A stretch of 64,000 nucleotides of DNA from Herbaspirillum autotrophicum. GTDB lineage: Bacteria > Pseudomonadota > Gammaproteobacteria > Burkholderiales > Burkholderiaceae_D. How positions within the stretch are numbered: position 1 is the stretch's first letter; the number at the start of each line of letters is the position of its first letter. The notes beneath the pieces were generated by a model. That model made no database searches and was not told where the DNA came from. It saw only the letters and a list, made by a program, of their open reading frames with translations. A program made the position numbers and the translations under genes. The stretch is from the NCBI RefSeq assembly GCF_001189915.1, contig NZ_LFLS01000013.1, positions 62,001-126,000 on the forward strand. Direction: 5' to 3'. Positions 26,864 through 36,456 of the stretch are shown here, in pieces.

Positions 26864-28321
26864 ATGTCTGCCACCCGCGCCGCTTCCCGTCCTGATCTGG
26901 TCAATGGCCCGATTGCCCGCACCCTGCTGATGTTTTCGCTGCCGATTCTGGGCAGCAATATCCTGCAATCGCTGAATGCCTCCGTGAATGCGGTGTGGAT
27001 CGGCCATTATCTGGGCGAATCCGCACTGACGGCGGCATCCAATGCCAACATCATCCTGTTCTTCCTGCTCGGCGTGGTATTCGGCATCAGCATGGCGACC
27101 ACGATTCTGGTCGGACAGGCCATCGGCTCCGGCAATGTCGATCAGGCGCGGCGTGTGGTTGGCACCGGCGCCGTGTTTTTTGCCGCGTTGTCGGTGCTGG
27201 TAGCATGCGGCGGTTATCTGTGGACGCCGCAAATCCTGGCCGCCATGAATACGCCGGCCGATGCCGCACCGTATGCGATTGCCTACCTGCGCATCATCTT
27301 CGTGGCGCTGCCGGTCATGTATTTCTATAACTTCCTGATGATGACGCTGCGCGGCGCCGGCGACTCCAAGACCCCGTTCTATTTCATGCTGCTCTCGGTG
27401 GCCATGGATATCGCCCTCAATCCGCTGCTGATTTTCGGCCTCGGACCGTTGCCGGCCATGGGCATTGCCGGCTCGGCGCTGGCGACGCTGATTGCGCAAA
27501 CCACCAGCCTGGTGTGGCTGATCGTGTATCTGTATCGACGTCAGCATTTTCTGGCGCTGCACAGCAAGGACTTGCGCTACTTCTGGCCGAACCTGGCGAT
27601 CCTGCGCGCGCTGGTGATGAAAGGCTTGCCGATGGGCATGCAAATGCTGGTGATTTCTTCCTCGGCGCTGATCATGATGAGCATGGTCAACCGCTACGGT
27701 TCGCAAGTCACCGCCGGTTTCGGCGTGACCTCGCAGTTATGGACCTATGTGCAAATGCCGGCGCTGGCGATTGGCGCCAGCGTGTCATCGATGGCGGCGC
27801 AAAACGTCGGCGCCGGACGCTGGGACCGGGTATCGCGCATCGCCCGCATCGGCGTCGGCTACAATTTTTTGCTGACCGGCGCACTGGTGACGGTGCTGTA
27901 TGTGTTCGATCATGCCGCACTTGGCCTGTTCTTGCCGCGCGATGGCCAGGCCATGGTGGTGGCGCAACATATCAATAACATCGTCGCCTGGTCCTTTGTG
28001 CTGTTCGGGATCACCATGGTGTTGTTCGGCGTGGTTCGTTCTACCGGCGCCGTGATGCCACCCTTGCTGATTCTGGTGATATCGATGTGGCTGATCCGCT
28101 TGCCGTTCGCCGAAGTGCTGAGCGCCCGCTATGGCGCCGAAGCCATCTGGTGGAGTTTCCCGCTGGGTTCGGTGGTGTCGGTGCTGCTGGCGCTGGCGTA
28201 CTACCGCTACGGCGGCTGGCGTCACGCCCATATGCTGAGTGCGCAAGTGCGCGGCATGGCCCCCGATACCGGCATGGCGACCCCGGCCATGAGCCGGGTC
28301 GCGCCCGATGAACAGGCTTGA
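26864..28321 (+). CDS. MATE-family efflux transporter
   Basis: A 485-residue inner-membrane antiporter with 12 hydrophobic helices in two bundles, expected to export cationic compounds or drugs using an Na+ or H+ gradient. Family hallmarks are LFSLPILGSNILQSLN-like sequence in helix 1 (seen as FSLPILGSNILQSLNASVN), then the VGQAIGSGN loop, RGAGDSKTPFYF, and ASVSSMAAQNVGAGRWDR in the second half. It diverges from the GntR regulator. The substrate cannot be read from sequence. Confidence 0.92.
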   Translation: MSATRAASRPDLVNGPIARTLLMFSLPILGSNILQSLNASVNAVWIGHYLGESALTAASNANIILFFLLGVVFGISMATTILVGQAIGSGNVDQARRVVGTGAVFFAALSVLVACGGYLWTPQILAAMNTPADAAPYAIAYLRIIFVALPVMYFYNFLMMTLRGAGDSKTPFYFMLLSVAMDIALNPLLIFGLGPLPAMGIAGSALATLIAQTTSLVWLIVYLYRRQHFLALHSKDLRYFWPNLAILRALVMKGLPMGMQMLVISSSALIMMSMVNRYGSQVTAGFGVTSQLWTYVQMPALAIGASVSSMAAQNVGAGRWDRVSRIARIGVGYNFLLTGALVTVLYVFDHAALGLFLPRDGQAMVVAQHINNIVAWSFVLFGITMVLFGVVRSTGAVMPPLLILVISMWLIRLPFAEVLSARYGAEAIWWSFPLGSVVSVLLALAYYRYGGWRHAHMLSAQVRGMAPDTGMATPAMSRVAPDEQA

Positions 28322-28363
28322 TATGGCAGGCTTGATACGAAGCGGGAAGGAAGCTTCAGCGCC

Positions 28364-29317
28364 TCAGGCGGCGCTGGCCTGATCGAGTTGCGCGATGGCT
28401 TGCACATCAAGATTGAGCCGGGTCGCTGCCACCAGCGCATCGAGTTGCGTCAGGGTGGTGGCGCTGGCAATCGGCGCCGTGATGCTGGGGCGGGCAATCA
28501 GCCATGCCAACGCGACACTGGCCGGCGTGCTGCCGTAACGTTCGGCCACCTGATCCAGCGCCGACAAAATGCGCAAGCCGCGCGGATTCAGATAATTTTT
28601 CACCTTACCGCCGCGCACACTGCTGCCCAGATCCTGTTCGCTGCGATATTTGCCGCTCAGAAAACCGCTGGCCAGTGAATAGTAATTGATGACGCCGACG
28701 CCATTTTCCAGGCAATACGGCTCCAGCGTGGCTTCAAACCCAGCGCGGTCATAGAGGTTATATTCCGGTTGCAGCGTTTCATACAGCGGGTAATCGTGCT
28801 GCTGGCTGACGCTACGCGCCTGCGCCAGTCGCTCGACACTGAAATTGGACGCGCCGATTACCCGCACTTTGCCTTGCCGTACCAGATCGGCGTAGGTCGC
28901 CAGCGTTTCTTCCTGCGGCGTATCGGCATCATCAGTATGCGATTGATACAGATCGATGTAATCGGTTTGCAAACGGCGCAATGAATCTTCCAGCGCCCGC
29001 ACAATATATGCTTTGCGCAAACCCTTTTTGCCATCGCCCATGTCCATGCCAACCTTGGTCGCCAGCACCACCTGATCGCGCTTGCCGCTGCGCCTGAGCC
29101 ATTTGCCGATGATGGTTTCCGATTCGCCGCCGCGATGCCCGTCGACCCAGCGCGAATAGACATCGGCGGTATCGATCAGATTCAACCCCGATGCCACGAA
29201 CTTGTCGAGCAGCGAAAATGAGGTCGCCTCATCCGCGGTCCAGCCAAATACGTTGCCGCCGAAGGCCAGCGGCGCAACCTCAATGCCGGAATTGCCCAGT
29301 GTGCGCTTGGTGCTCAT
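28364..29317 (-). CDS. Aldo/keto reductase
   Basis: A 317-residue (beta/alpha)8 NADPH-dependent oxidoreductase. The catalytic tetrad is visible: Asp and Tyr in LIDTADVYSRW, Lys in VLATKVGMDM, His in LYQSHTDD. It resembles the YajO/AKR11-13 group. Of two adjacent ATGs, 29317 (MSTKRTLGNSG) is favoured because AAGGAG lies seven bases upstream. It converges with the MATE gene and diverges from the antiporter. The substrate is unknown. Confidence 0.9.
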   Translation of the reverse strand: MSTKRTLGNSGIEVAPLAFGGNVFGWTADEATSFSLLDKFVASGLNLIDTADVYSRWVDGHRGGESETIIGKWLRRSGKRDQVVLATKVGMDMGDGKKGLRKAYIVRALEDSLRRLQTDYIDLYQSHTDDADTPQEETLATYADLVRQGKVRVIGASNFSVERLAQARSVSQQHDYPLYETLQPEYNLYDRAGFEATLEPYCLENGVGVINYYSLASGFLSGKYRSEQDLGSSVRGGKVKNYLNPRGLRILSALDQVAERYGSTPASVALAWLIARPSITAPIASATTLTQLDALVAATRLNLDVQAIAQLDQASAA

Positions 29318-29511
29318 CATCTTGCTCCTTGTCAATGGCCTTGGTAACGGAGTGCCAATTCTAGTCCCGATTCACATCCGCCGCTGACGACGCCAACCTC
29401 ACTATGGCCCTATACTTGTCGCTGGCGCGGGAACCCGGCTTGCCGGTTACCGTCAGATGCATGCGCATCCTCCTGTCTCACTGACCCACTGACCTTCTTC
29501 GCCCGCTACTG

Positions 29512-31185
29512 ATGGAAATTGTCTTTACCGTTCTGATCCTGTTGCTCGCCGTTGCCGCCTCCGGTGTCGCCGCTCGTCTCGCCCCGTTCAAATTGCCGTT
29601 GCCACTGTTCCAGATCGGACTCGGTGCAGTACTGGCGTTACCGCTGTTCGGCTTGCGCATCAGCTTCGATCCTGAATTGTTCTTGTTGCTGTTCATCCCG
29701 CCACTGCTGTTCAGTGATGGCTGGCGGATTCCCAAGCGTGAATTCTTTCGGCTCTCGAAACCGATTCTGGCGCTGGCGCTCGGCCTCGTATTGTTTACCG
29801 TGGTCGGGGTCGGCTACTTCATCCATTGGATGATTCCGGTGATTTCGCTGCCGGCTGCGTTTGCGCTGGCCGCCGTGCTGTCACCGACCGATGCCGTGGC
29901 GGTATCTTCGATTGTCGGCAAGGGACGCTTGCCGACCACGCTGCAGCATGTGCTGGAAGGCGAAGCGCTGATGAATGATGCTTCCGGTCTGGTGGCGTTC
30001 AAGTTCGCCATCGGCGCCGTCTTGTCGGGCACCTTTTCGCTGATGGACGCCAGCCTCAGTTTCGTGCTGATCGCCATCGGCGGTATTGTGGTCGGCCTCG
30101 CCGTGGCCTGGAGCTTCGGTTTGGTGCGGCGCAAGATCATCGAATGGGCCGGCGACGAACCCGGCGTGCAAGTGGTGCTGCTGTTGCTGATTCCGTTTGC
30201 GGCCTACATCTTTGCCGAACATTTCGGCTTGTCCGGGATTCTGTCGGCCGTCGCCGCCGGCATGCTGATGCCCTACGTCGAAACCGCCGGCGCCGAATCG
30301 GCCGCAACCCGCATGCAAGGGCGCAGCATCCTGATGATGCTGGAATTCGTCTTCAACGGCATGTCGTTTCTGTTGCTCGGTTTGCAATTGCCGGGCATCG
30401 TCGGCCTCGCCCATATCGATGCGCAAATGGCCGGCAACGTCCCGGTCTGGCATCTGTTTGCGTACATCGCCGCGATTACCGCCGCATTGATTGCCATGCG
30501 CTTCTTCTGGGTCTGGTTCAACCTGCGCCTCAAAAGCTTCAGCAGCGCCTTGCGCGGCCGCCGCAGCAAACAGCGCGCGCTGGATGTGCGGCTGATCAGC
30601 ATTACCTCGCTGTCCGGCGTGCGCGGTGCGATCACGCTCGCCGCCGTCATGTCAATTCCGCTGGCGATGCCCAACGGCAGTGCATTCCCGGCCCGCGACC
30701 TGCTCATCTTTCTGGCCACCGGCGTGATTCTGTGTTCGTTGCTGAGCGGCAGTTTTTTCCTGCCATGGCTGTTGAAAGGCTTGCAACTCGATGGCGAACA
30801 TCAACGCCAGCGCGCCGAAGAAATGCGGGCCCGGGCACGGGTGTCGGAAGCCGCCGTGCGCGGCATAGAAAATGCCCACGACAAACTCAGCACCCAACTC
30901 GATGAAGCCGATCAGGCGCTGCTGACCGAAGTCAGCGGCAGTCTGCTGGCAACTTACCGCATGCGCATGGATGCCGAAAGCGATTCCGAAGAAACGCACC
31001 GGGTCGCCAATCGCTTCAAGCAGTTCGAACGCGAATTGCGACTGGAGGCATTGCGCGCCGAGCGGCAGGAACTGCATCGCCTGCGCGCCCAACAGGAAAT
31101 CAACGACGAAACCTTCATGAGCCTGATCAACCAGATCGACATGGCGGAAACCTGGCTGCTCGGTTCGCTCAGTTCCTCCAACTGA
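29512..31185 (+). CDS. Na+/H+ antiporter, CPA1 (NhaP/NhaK-like) family
   Basis: A 557-residue inner-membrane antiporter. Twelve or so helices fill residues 1-420, with the family motifs LLFSDGWRIP, AVLSPTDAVAVSSIVGKG and EGEALMNDASGLVAF (the acidic ND site). VRGAITLAAVMSIP marks the later conserved helix. The last ~130 residues are a charged cytoplasmic helical domain, probably coiled coil (rich in Glu, Arg, Leu), for pH or ion regulation. It is monocistronic, with a hairpin terminator 40 bp downstream. Confidence 0.92.
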   Translation: MEIVFTVLILLLAVAASGVAARLAPFKLPLPLFQIGLGAVLALPLFGLRISFDPELFLLLFIPPLLFSDGWRIPKREFFRLSKPILALALGLVLFTVVGVGYFIHWMIPVISLPAAFALAAVLSPTDAVAVSSIVGKGRLPTTLQHVLEGEALMNDASGLVAFKFAIGAVLSGTFSLMDASLSFVLIAIGGIVVGLAVAWSFGLVRRKIIEWAGDEPGVQVVLLLLIPFAAYIFAEHFGLSGILSAVAAGMLMPYVETAGAESAATRMQGRSILMMLEFVFNGMSFLLLGLQLPGIVGLAHIDAQMAGNVPVWHLFAYIAAITAALIAMRFFWVWFNLRLKSFSSALRGRRSKQRALDVRLISITSLSGVRGAITLAAVMSIPLAMPNGSAFPARDLLIFLATGVILCSLLSGSFFLPWLLKGLQLDGEHQRQRAEEMRARARVSEAAVRGIENAHDKLSTQLDEADQALLTEVSGSLLATYRMRMDAESDSEETHRVANRFKQFERELRLEALRAERQELHRLRAQQEINDETFMSLINQIDMAETWLLGSLSSSN

Positions 31186-31225
31186 CGCTGCGCCGGCACG
31201 ACCGCCGTTTCGATGATGGAATGAC

Positions 31226-31254
31226 AACCCGGCAGCCACGCCGCTGCCGGGTTT
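31226..31254 (+). terminator. Stem-loop terminator after the antiporter gene
   Basis: A perfect 11-bp stem pairs AACCCGGCAGC (31226-31236) with GCTGCCGGGTT (31243-31253) around a 6-base loop. The T-run is short (TTT). Confidence 0.6.
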
Positions 31255-31411
31255 GCCTGTTGCCTGCGAATGGTGCACACTGCGGCTGAAACAGCGATGC
31301 GACACGGCAACCGGCCGGTCCATGTCCATACGCCCAGAGACAGCACCGATACCAGCACGAATATTGCTTGATCGACGATACCGCTGCCGCCAGCCATCAG
31401 GAGACCATCAC

Positions 31412-32389
31412 ATGACGACCTCGCTCATTTCCCGTTTACCGTACGGGCCGGCCTTGCATCCGGTCAGCGTATTCTCGGTGCATCACCTCAAATATGCGCT
31501 CGATGATCTGGTGGCGCCCGGCGATATTCAATCGGCGGACAGTTTCCCCGGTACCCTGTCGGCCTGCCGCATGGTCGGCGGCGGCATCATGCTGATGGCG
31601 TCGTTGCCAGCCGACACCATGGTGCGCCACGAATGGCAGCATCTGTCTGACCTGTCTGCCGATGACGTGATTGCCACTGTGGTGCTGGCCGGTACCGGCA
31701 GTGTCTCGCAGCATGGTATCGATCTGCAGTTCCAGACCGGCGACGTGTTTTATCGCAAGGCGCGCCTGCCCTCAGCGGTCAGGGTCGATCAGGCTTGCCG
31801 TTTTCTGTTGCTGCGCTTTTCGTTTGGCCGTTTCAGCGGCGCCCATGTCAAACGCTTCAGCGACTTCGTACCGTCGCTGGCGCGGCGCGATTCGCAATTG
31901 CGGCAGGCGCTGTGGCAATACGTCGAACATGTGCTGCCATCGCTCGCCAGCAGTTCGGTCAATACCGTGCACCACGCCGAGCAGGCCTTCATTTCATTGT
32001 TGTCGGCGGTGTATTCCGAATCGCAGCAATGCAATCACACCGACAATAAAACCGATATCCGCTGGGAATTGCTGGTCAGCACGCTCGACACCTTGCTGTA
32101 TGAACCGGACCTGACCGTCACCGACCTGTCGCGCGCACTCGGCATCTCGACGCGGCTGGTGCATCGCCTGTTTGAACTCAACGGTCACCGCTACAGTTCT
32201 TATCTGCTAAGCAAACGCCTGGCGCGCGCCCATGCCGACCTCAGCAATCCACAATATGCACAAGTGCCGGTATCGGAAATCGCTTACCGTGCCGGCTTCA
32301 ACAACGCGAGTCATTTCAGCCGCAGTTTCAAACAAGTCTATGGCGCCGCCCCCTCGGCCTACCGCAGCGCCGGCGCGCTGGCAGCCTGA
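31412..32389 (+). CDS. AraC-family transcriptional regulator
   Basis: A 325-residue regulator. The N-terminal ~215 residues resemble an AraC-binding-domain-like (OxyR-unlike, cupin-type) ligand module. The C-terminal ~105 residues hold two helix-turn-helix motifs (TVTDLSRALGISTRLVHRLF and the PVSEIAYRAGFNNASHFSRS region), ending in the FKQVYGAAPSAYR signature. AGGAG precedes the ATG by eight bases. The class II aldolase and MHS transporter genes follow on the same strand. A direct repeat suited to an AraC-type activator lies just after its stop, so it probably controls these. Confidence 0.9.
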   Translation: MTTSLISRLPYGPALHPVSVFSVHHLKYALDDLVAPGDIQSADSFPGTLSACRMVGGGIMLMASLPADTMVRHEWQHLSDLSADDVIATVVLAGTGSVSQHGIDLQFQTGDVFYRKARLPSAVRVDQACRFLLLRFSFGRFSGAHVKRFSDFVPSLARRDSQLRQALWQYVEHVLPSLASSSVNTVHHAEQAFISLLSAVYSESQQCNHTDNKTDIRWELLVSTLDTLLYEPDLTVTDLSRALGISTRLVHRLFELNGHRYSSYLLSKRLARAHADLSNPQYAQVPVSEIAYRAGFNNASHFSRSFKQVYGAAPSAYRSAGALAA

Positions 32390-32390
32390 C

Positions 32391-32421
32391 GCGTGCACTT
32401 GCATGCATGCCGGCGTGCACT
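32391..32421 (+). promoter_or_regulatory. Direct repeat, candidate AraC-type operator before the aldolase gene
   Basis: GCGTGCACT occurs at 32391-32399 and again at 32413-32421. The 22-bp period puts both copies on one DNA face (two helical turns), as AraC-family dimers prefer. It lies 68 bp before the aldolase GTG. Confidence 0.45.
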
Positions 32422-32488
32422 CCGGTGTTAGTGCGTGACGGCAGGCTCGCGGTAGTCTTCTCTGCATCAAAAGCCAACGGAGAAGAAC

Positions 32489-33247
32489 GTGACCGCAGCA
32501 GCCAAGCAAGCATTGTCCAGCCAGGTATTGGGCCAGATTTCATCGGGTCTCGACTACGGTAACTGGAGCATTGAAGAAAAAATCGCCCTGTCCTGCAACA
32601 TCCTCGCCAAGGAAGGGCATTCTGAAACACTGGCCGGCCAGATCACGGTACGCCAGCCCGACGGCAGCTTTCTGACTACGCCGCTGGCGCATGGCTTCGA
32701 TGAAATCAGCGCCGCTTCGGTGATCCGCATCAATGACAAACTGGAAGTACTGGAAGGTGCCGGCGCCGCCAATCCGGCCATCCGTTTTCATCTGTGGGTA
32801 TACCAGCGACGGCCGGATGTGAACTGCATCATCCACACCCATCCGCCCTATGTGTCGACCCTGAGCATGACCGGCCAGCCGCTGGAAATCGCCCACATGG
32901 ATGCCACCCCGTTCCACGACGACTGCGCCTTTCTGGCGGAATGGCCGGGCTTGCCGATTGCCGATCAGGAAGGCGAAATCATTTCCGCCGCGCTCGGCAG
33001 CAAGCGCAGCATCCTGCTGGTCAACCACGGCTTTCTGGCGGCCACGTCATCGATTGAAGAGACCCTGTATTTGTCGGTACTGATCGAGCGTGCCGCACGC
33101 AATCAACTGCTGGCGATGTCGTCTTACGGCACCCTCAAGCGACTCGATCCGGTACTGGCCAAGGAATCGCATGATTTCCTGCTGGCCCCGAGCATCGTCA
33201 AAGCCAGCTTTGCCATGTTCGCGCGACAGTTGCTGCGCACGCGCTGA
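32489..33247 (+). CDS. Class II aldolase/adducin-family protein
   Basis: A 252-residue cytoplasmic protein of the zinc-dependent class II aldolase/epimerase superfamily (FucA/AraD/adducin head). The metal ligands are in IIHTHPPYVSTLS (two His) and LVNHGFLAA (third His). The start is GTG at 32489 with GGAG seven bases upstream. Many relatives in Burkholderiales act on small organic acids or have no known substrate. It sits between an AraC regulator and an MHS-family transporter, suggesting uptake and breakdown of one compound. Confidence 0.88.
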   Translation: MTAAAKQALSSQVLGQISSGLDYGNWSIEEKIALSCNILAKEGHSETLAGQITVRQPDGSFLTTPLAHGFDEISAASVIRINDKLEVLEGAGAANPAIRFHLWVYQRRPDVNCIIHTHPPYVSTLSMTGQPLEIAHMDATPFHDDCAFLAEWPGLPIADQEGEIISAALGSKRSILLVNHGFLAATSSIEETLYLSVLIERAARNQLLAMSSYGTLKRLDPVLAKESHDFLLAPSIVKASFAMFARQLLRTR

Positions 33248-33360
33248 ATAAAAAAACCGAACCGCAACGCCGTCGCCGCACAGATATTCCGCACTTGGTG
33301 CCTATCGCGCACGACGGCGTCAGCCGGTTGCCGTTGTCCTTATCTCGTCAGGAGCCGTCC

Positions 33361-34674
33361 ATGTCTGCCGTCAAAAAACCGAATCGCGTGATTGTCTTTC
33401 TTTCCAGCTTCATCGGCACTGCGCTGGAGCAATATGATTTTCTGTTGTACGGCACCGCTGCCGCACTGGTATTCAACAAACTGTTCTTCCCTACCCTCGA
33501 TCCGCTGACCGGCGCGCTGGCGGCGATTGCCACCTATGCCACCGGCTATGTCGGACGTCCGCTCGGCAGCATCCTGTGCGGGTATCTGGGCGACCGCTAC
33601 GGCCGCAAATCGGTATTGCTGGCGACGCTGATCATCATGGGGGTGGCCTCGACCCTGATCGGTTTGTTGCCAACCTATGCCAGCGTCGGCATCTGGGCCC
33701 CGGTCATGTTGTGCACACTGCGCCTGATTCAAGGCATCGCCCTTGGCGGTGAACAAGGCGGCGCGATTCTGATCGCCGTTGAAAATGCGCCGCAAAAACG
33801 CAAAGGTCTGTTTGGCAGCTGGAGTTCAGCCGGCGGCATGGCCGGTCTGGTGATGTCGACGCTGGCCTTGTCGATTACCGCCAAATTGCCGGAAGCCGAT
33901 TTTCTTTCCTGGGGCTGGCGTCTGCCGTTCCTGTTCAGCATCGTGCTGGTGGTGATCGGCGTGATATCGCGCGCCCGCTTGCCGGAGTCAGAGGATTTCG
34001 CCGCCGCCAGACAAGCGGGTACGGTATCGAAAACACCGCTGCGCGCACTGGTGCGTGAGCACAAGAAAGAAATCCTGCTGGCCGCCGTCGCCCGCGCCGG
34101 TGAAATTGCCTGGGTCATCAATGTGCTGGTGTTCACCACGTCGTATGTGGTGACGCAATTGCAACTGGGCAAACCGATGATCTTGAATGCGATTCTGATC
34201 GGTGCCTGCATTTCGATTTTCGGCAATCCGTTCTTTGCCGCCATTTCGGATCGTATCGGTTTTCGCCGCATGTACCTGATCGGCGCCGGTGTCGCTGCCA
34301 TCGGTATCTGGCCGTATTTTGCCATGGTCAGCTCGGCGCAACCGCTGCTGGTGTGTACTGCCGTGATTCTGGCCATCGGCGTGGTTCATCCGATGATGTA
34401 CGGCCCGCAAGGCGCCTTGTTCGCCAGCCTGTTCGGCACCAAGGTGCGTTACAGCGGCGTCGGCATTTCACATCAGATCGGCGCGTTGGTCGGCGGTGGA
34501 CTGACGCCGCTGCTGTCGGCGCTGTTGCTGGCCAAGAATCAGGGCAGTCCGTGGATGGTGGCGATTCTGATCACTGCCTTCAGCCTGATTGCCGGGATTG
34601 CCGTGATGGCGATGGGCAAGGCCGCTGTCGATGACAGCAGCCCGGCCCGCAACGGCGAAGCAACGGTTTCTTAA
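33361..34674 (+). CDS. MFS transporter, metabolite:H+ symporter (MHS) family
   Basis: A 437-residue inner-membrane transporter with 12 helices. MHS hallmarks are SSFIGTALEQYDFLLYGTAA in helix 1, GYLGDRYGRKSVLL in loop 2-3, and RLIQGIALGGEQGGAIL in helix 4-5. Relatives carry organic acids and osmolytes (ShiA, ProP, KgtP). AGGAG is seven bases before the ATG. It follows the aldolase by 113 bp. Its stop TAA overlaps the convergent phosphoesterase stop by 4 bp (34671-34674), leaving no room for an intergenic terminator. Confidence 0.92.
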   Translation: MSAVKKPNRVIVFLSSFIGTALEQYDFLLYGTAAALVFNKLFFPTLDPLTGALAAIATYATGYVGRPLGSILCGYLGDRYGRKSVLLATLIIMGVASTLIGLLPTYASVGIWAPVMLCTLRLIQGIALGGEQGGAILIAVENAPQKRKGLFGSWSSAGGMAGLVMSTLALSITAKLPEADFLSWGWRLPFLFSIVLVVIGVISRARLPESEDFAAARQAGTVSKTPLRALVREHKKEILLAAVARAGEIAWVINVLVFTTSYVVTQLQLGKPMILNAILIGACISIFGNPFFAAISDRIGFRRMYLIGAGVAAIGIWPYFAMVSSAQPLLVCTAVILAIGVVHPMMYGPQGALFASLFGTKVRYSGVGISHQIGALVGGGLTPLLSALLLAKNQGSPWMVAILITAFSLIAGIAVMAMGKAAVDDSSPARNGEATVS

Positions 34675-36266
34675 TTGGTCAGGGCGCCGCTCAGGTCACC
34701 AATCGGCTTACCGCCGTTGGCTTGCAATGCACGGTCACGCTCGGCGATGCCGTCGAGCACCGGCAACGACCAGCGGCGCGTGATGAAACGCAGGATCGAA
34801 GTGGTGTCGTACAGACTGGAATCGACATAGCCTTTTTTGGCATACGGCGAAATCAGGATGGTCGGTACGCGTGAACCTGGCCCCCATTGATCGGCCTTGG
34901 GTGGCGCCGCGTGATCCCAGAAGCCGCCGTTTTCGTCATAGGTGACGACGATCAGCATGTGGCCCCATTGCGGACTCTGTTGCAACTGGCTGATGACCTC
35001 GGCGATATGGGCATCGCCCGAAGCGACATCGGCATAACCGGCATGCTGATTGAGGTTGCCTTGCGGTTTGTAAAACGCCACCGGCGGCAATTTCCCGGCG
35101 GCTGCATCTTGCAGGAAACTGCTGTCGAAATCCTTCAGATGCCGGGCCCGGTAAGCGGCATGCTTGACCGGATCCATGTTGGCAAAGTAATTGAACGGCT
35201 GATGATGAAACTGGAAATTCGGTGTCGGCGACGCAAATTTGCGATCCCCCTGAGCACTGTTCAGGGTGGCATTCCAGGCACCGGCATACCAGGCCCAGTC
35301 GATGCCTTTGGCAGACAACAGATCGCCGATATTTTTTTGCGTCTGCGGCGGCAAGGTCGACGCATTGGCGCGGTCGGCAAACAATTTGGCGCTGTCGCCG
35401 GCAGCCGGCGCGACATTGCTCGGCTGATAGGGCGGCTGCATGGTATTGACCGCATAGAACATGCCCTTGGCATCGGCCGGCGTCAAGGCGCCGTCATTGG
35501 CATATTTCGGCGCGCCCTTGAGCACTGAAGCGGCAGCACCGGCGGCCGGTGTCAGGCGTGCGAACTTGCCGTCGGCATCGACATCGATCCTGGAAATCAG
35601 GCCACGCGCCGGTGACTTGTCAGCATCTGGATATTGCGGAGCGCAGGCGCAGATCAAAAACTGATGCGTCAAAAAGGAACCGCCAAAGGCGCCGATATAG
35701 AAGTTATCGGCCAGCGTGTATTGCTGCGCCAGTTTCCACATCGCCATACCGCTGCCATCGTAATAACCCATGACCAGACCGCCGGCATCGGAATAGGTGG
35801 CGAACTTGTCGTTCTTGCCGCCATTGATCTGCATCTGGTTATTGTAAAAACGATGCACCAGATCGCGCGTGATGACGTCAGCGCCGGCATTGAAACCATC
35901 GCTGCCATCAATGCGGAATGGCTGGTTCGGCAGATTCGCCGATTGCGCCTGCGTGATCACCCGCGACTGCCCCGGCAGCGTCACGCCACCCCAGGTCGGC
36001 GGCAATACCGGCAACACCGAACCATCGACATCGCGTTGCGGTGCATAGGCCGATTTGGAAGACGGATTCACGCCCGGAATACCGTCGGCACCGGGAAACA
36101 ATCCGTACAAGGTATCGAAGCCGCGATTTTCCGCGTAGATCACCACCAGGGTATCGATATTGCGCAAGGCGCTGTCGTTGCCGGCCAGATTGGCGTTGCC
36201 GCCGCAGGCAGTCAGCATCAGTAGCAAGGCGGTCGCCAGCAAGCTCAGGCGAAGGGGTCGGTTCAT
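34671..36266 (-). CDS. Lipoprotein phosphoesterase (acid phosphatase AcpA / phospholipase C family)
   Basis: A 531-residue secreted phosphoesterase of the phospholipase C/AcpA superfamily, which cleaves phosphomonoesters or phospholipid heads using metal ions. The start is MNRPLRLSLLATALLLMLTAC, with lipobox LTAC (Cys21) anchoring it as a lipoprotein. Metal and catalytic regions are VIYAENRGFDTLYG near the N-terminus, and TYDENGGFWDHAAPP and GPGSRVPTILISPYAKKGYVD near 440-480. AAGGA precedes the ATG. Upstream lies a Pho-box-like repeat in the correct orientation, so phosphate starvation probably induces it. It diverges from a MauG-type peroxidase. Confidence 0.9.
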   Translation of the reverse strand: MNRPLRLSLLATALLLMLTACGGNANLAGNDSALRNIDTLVVIYAENRGFDTLYGLFPGADGIPGVNPSSKSAYAPQRDVDGSVLPVLPPTWGGVTLPGQSRVITQAQSANLPNQPFRIDGSDGFNAGADVITRDLVHRFYNNQMQINGGKNDKFATYSDAGGLVMGYYDGSGMAMWKLAQQYTLADNFYIGAFGGSFLTHQFLICACAPQYPDADKSPARGLISRIDVDADGKFARLTPAAGAAASVLKGAPKYANDGALTPADAKGMFYAVNTMQPPYQPSNVAPAAGDSAKLFADRANASTLPPQTQKNIGDLLSAKGIDWAWYAGAWNATLNSAQGDRKFASPTPNFQFHHQPFNYFANMDPVKHAAYRARHLKDFDSSFLQDAAAGKLPPVAFYKPQGNLNQHAGYADVASGDAHIAEVISQLQQSPQWGHMLIVVTYDENGGFWDHAAPPKADQWGPGSRVPTILISPYAKKGYVDSSLYDTTSILRFITRRWSLPVLDGIAERDRALQANGGKPIGDLSGALTN

Positions 36267-36346
36267 GTTGATTCCTTTATTGAATCGCGCCATGCTAGCG
36301 TTCAAATATAACGGGAAAATGACAAGAAACGCGCTGCAAGCCTTGC

Positions 36347-36364
36347 CTGACAAGGACCTGACAA
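36347..36364 (-). promoter_or_regulatory. Pho-box-like repeat facing the phosphoesterase gene
   Basis: On the minus strand TTGTCAG-GTCC-TTGTCAG repeats exactly with the 7-4-7 spacing (11-bp period) of a PhoB site; each half matches CTGTCAT at five of seven bases. It is 80 bp above the phosphoesterase ATG. A further TTGTCAT half-site lies at 36319-36325, eight bases before TATATT (36305-36310). Confidence 0.6.
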
Positions 36365-36377
36365 AAACCGGGGATAG

Positions 36378-36395
36378 CCGTCATCTTTTCGTCAC
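36378..36395 (+). promoter_or_regulatory. Pho-box-like repeat facing the peroxidase gene
   Basis: CCGTCAT-CTTT-TCGTCAC has the 7-4-7 spacing and A/T-rich spacer of a PhoB site, and matches the E. coli phoA-type box at 12 of 18 bases. It is 61 bp above the peroxidase ATG. Confidence 0.6.
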
Positions 36396-36456
36396 ATTGA
36401 ACTGTTAGGGTTCGGATTCTGTTTAATTGGCAAGCCACATTGCATCCCCGGATTTC

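Noticed and set aside
33267-33320. ACGCCGTCG / CGACGGCGT inverted repeat between the aldolase and MHS transporter genes
   Set aside because: The arms are 36 bases apart with no stable inner structure and no T-run.
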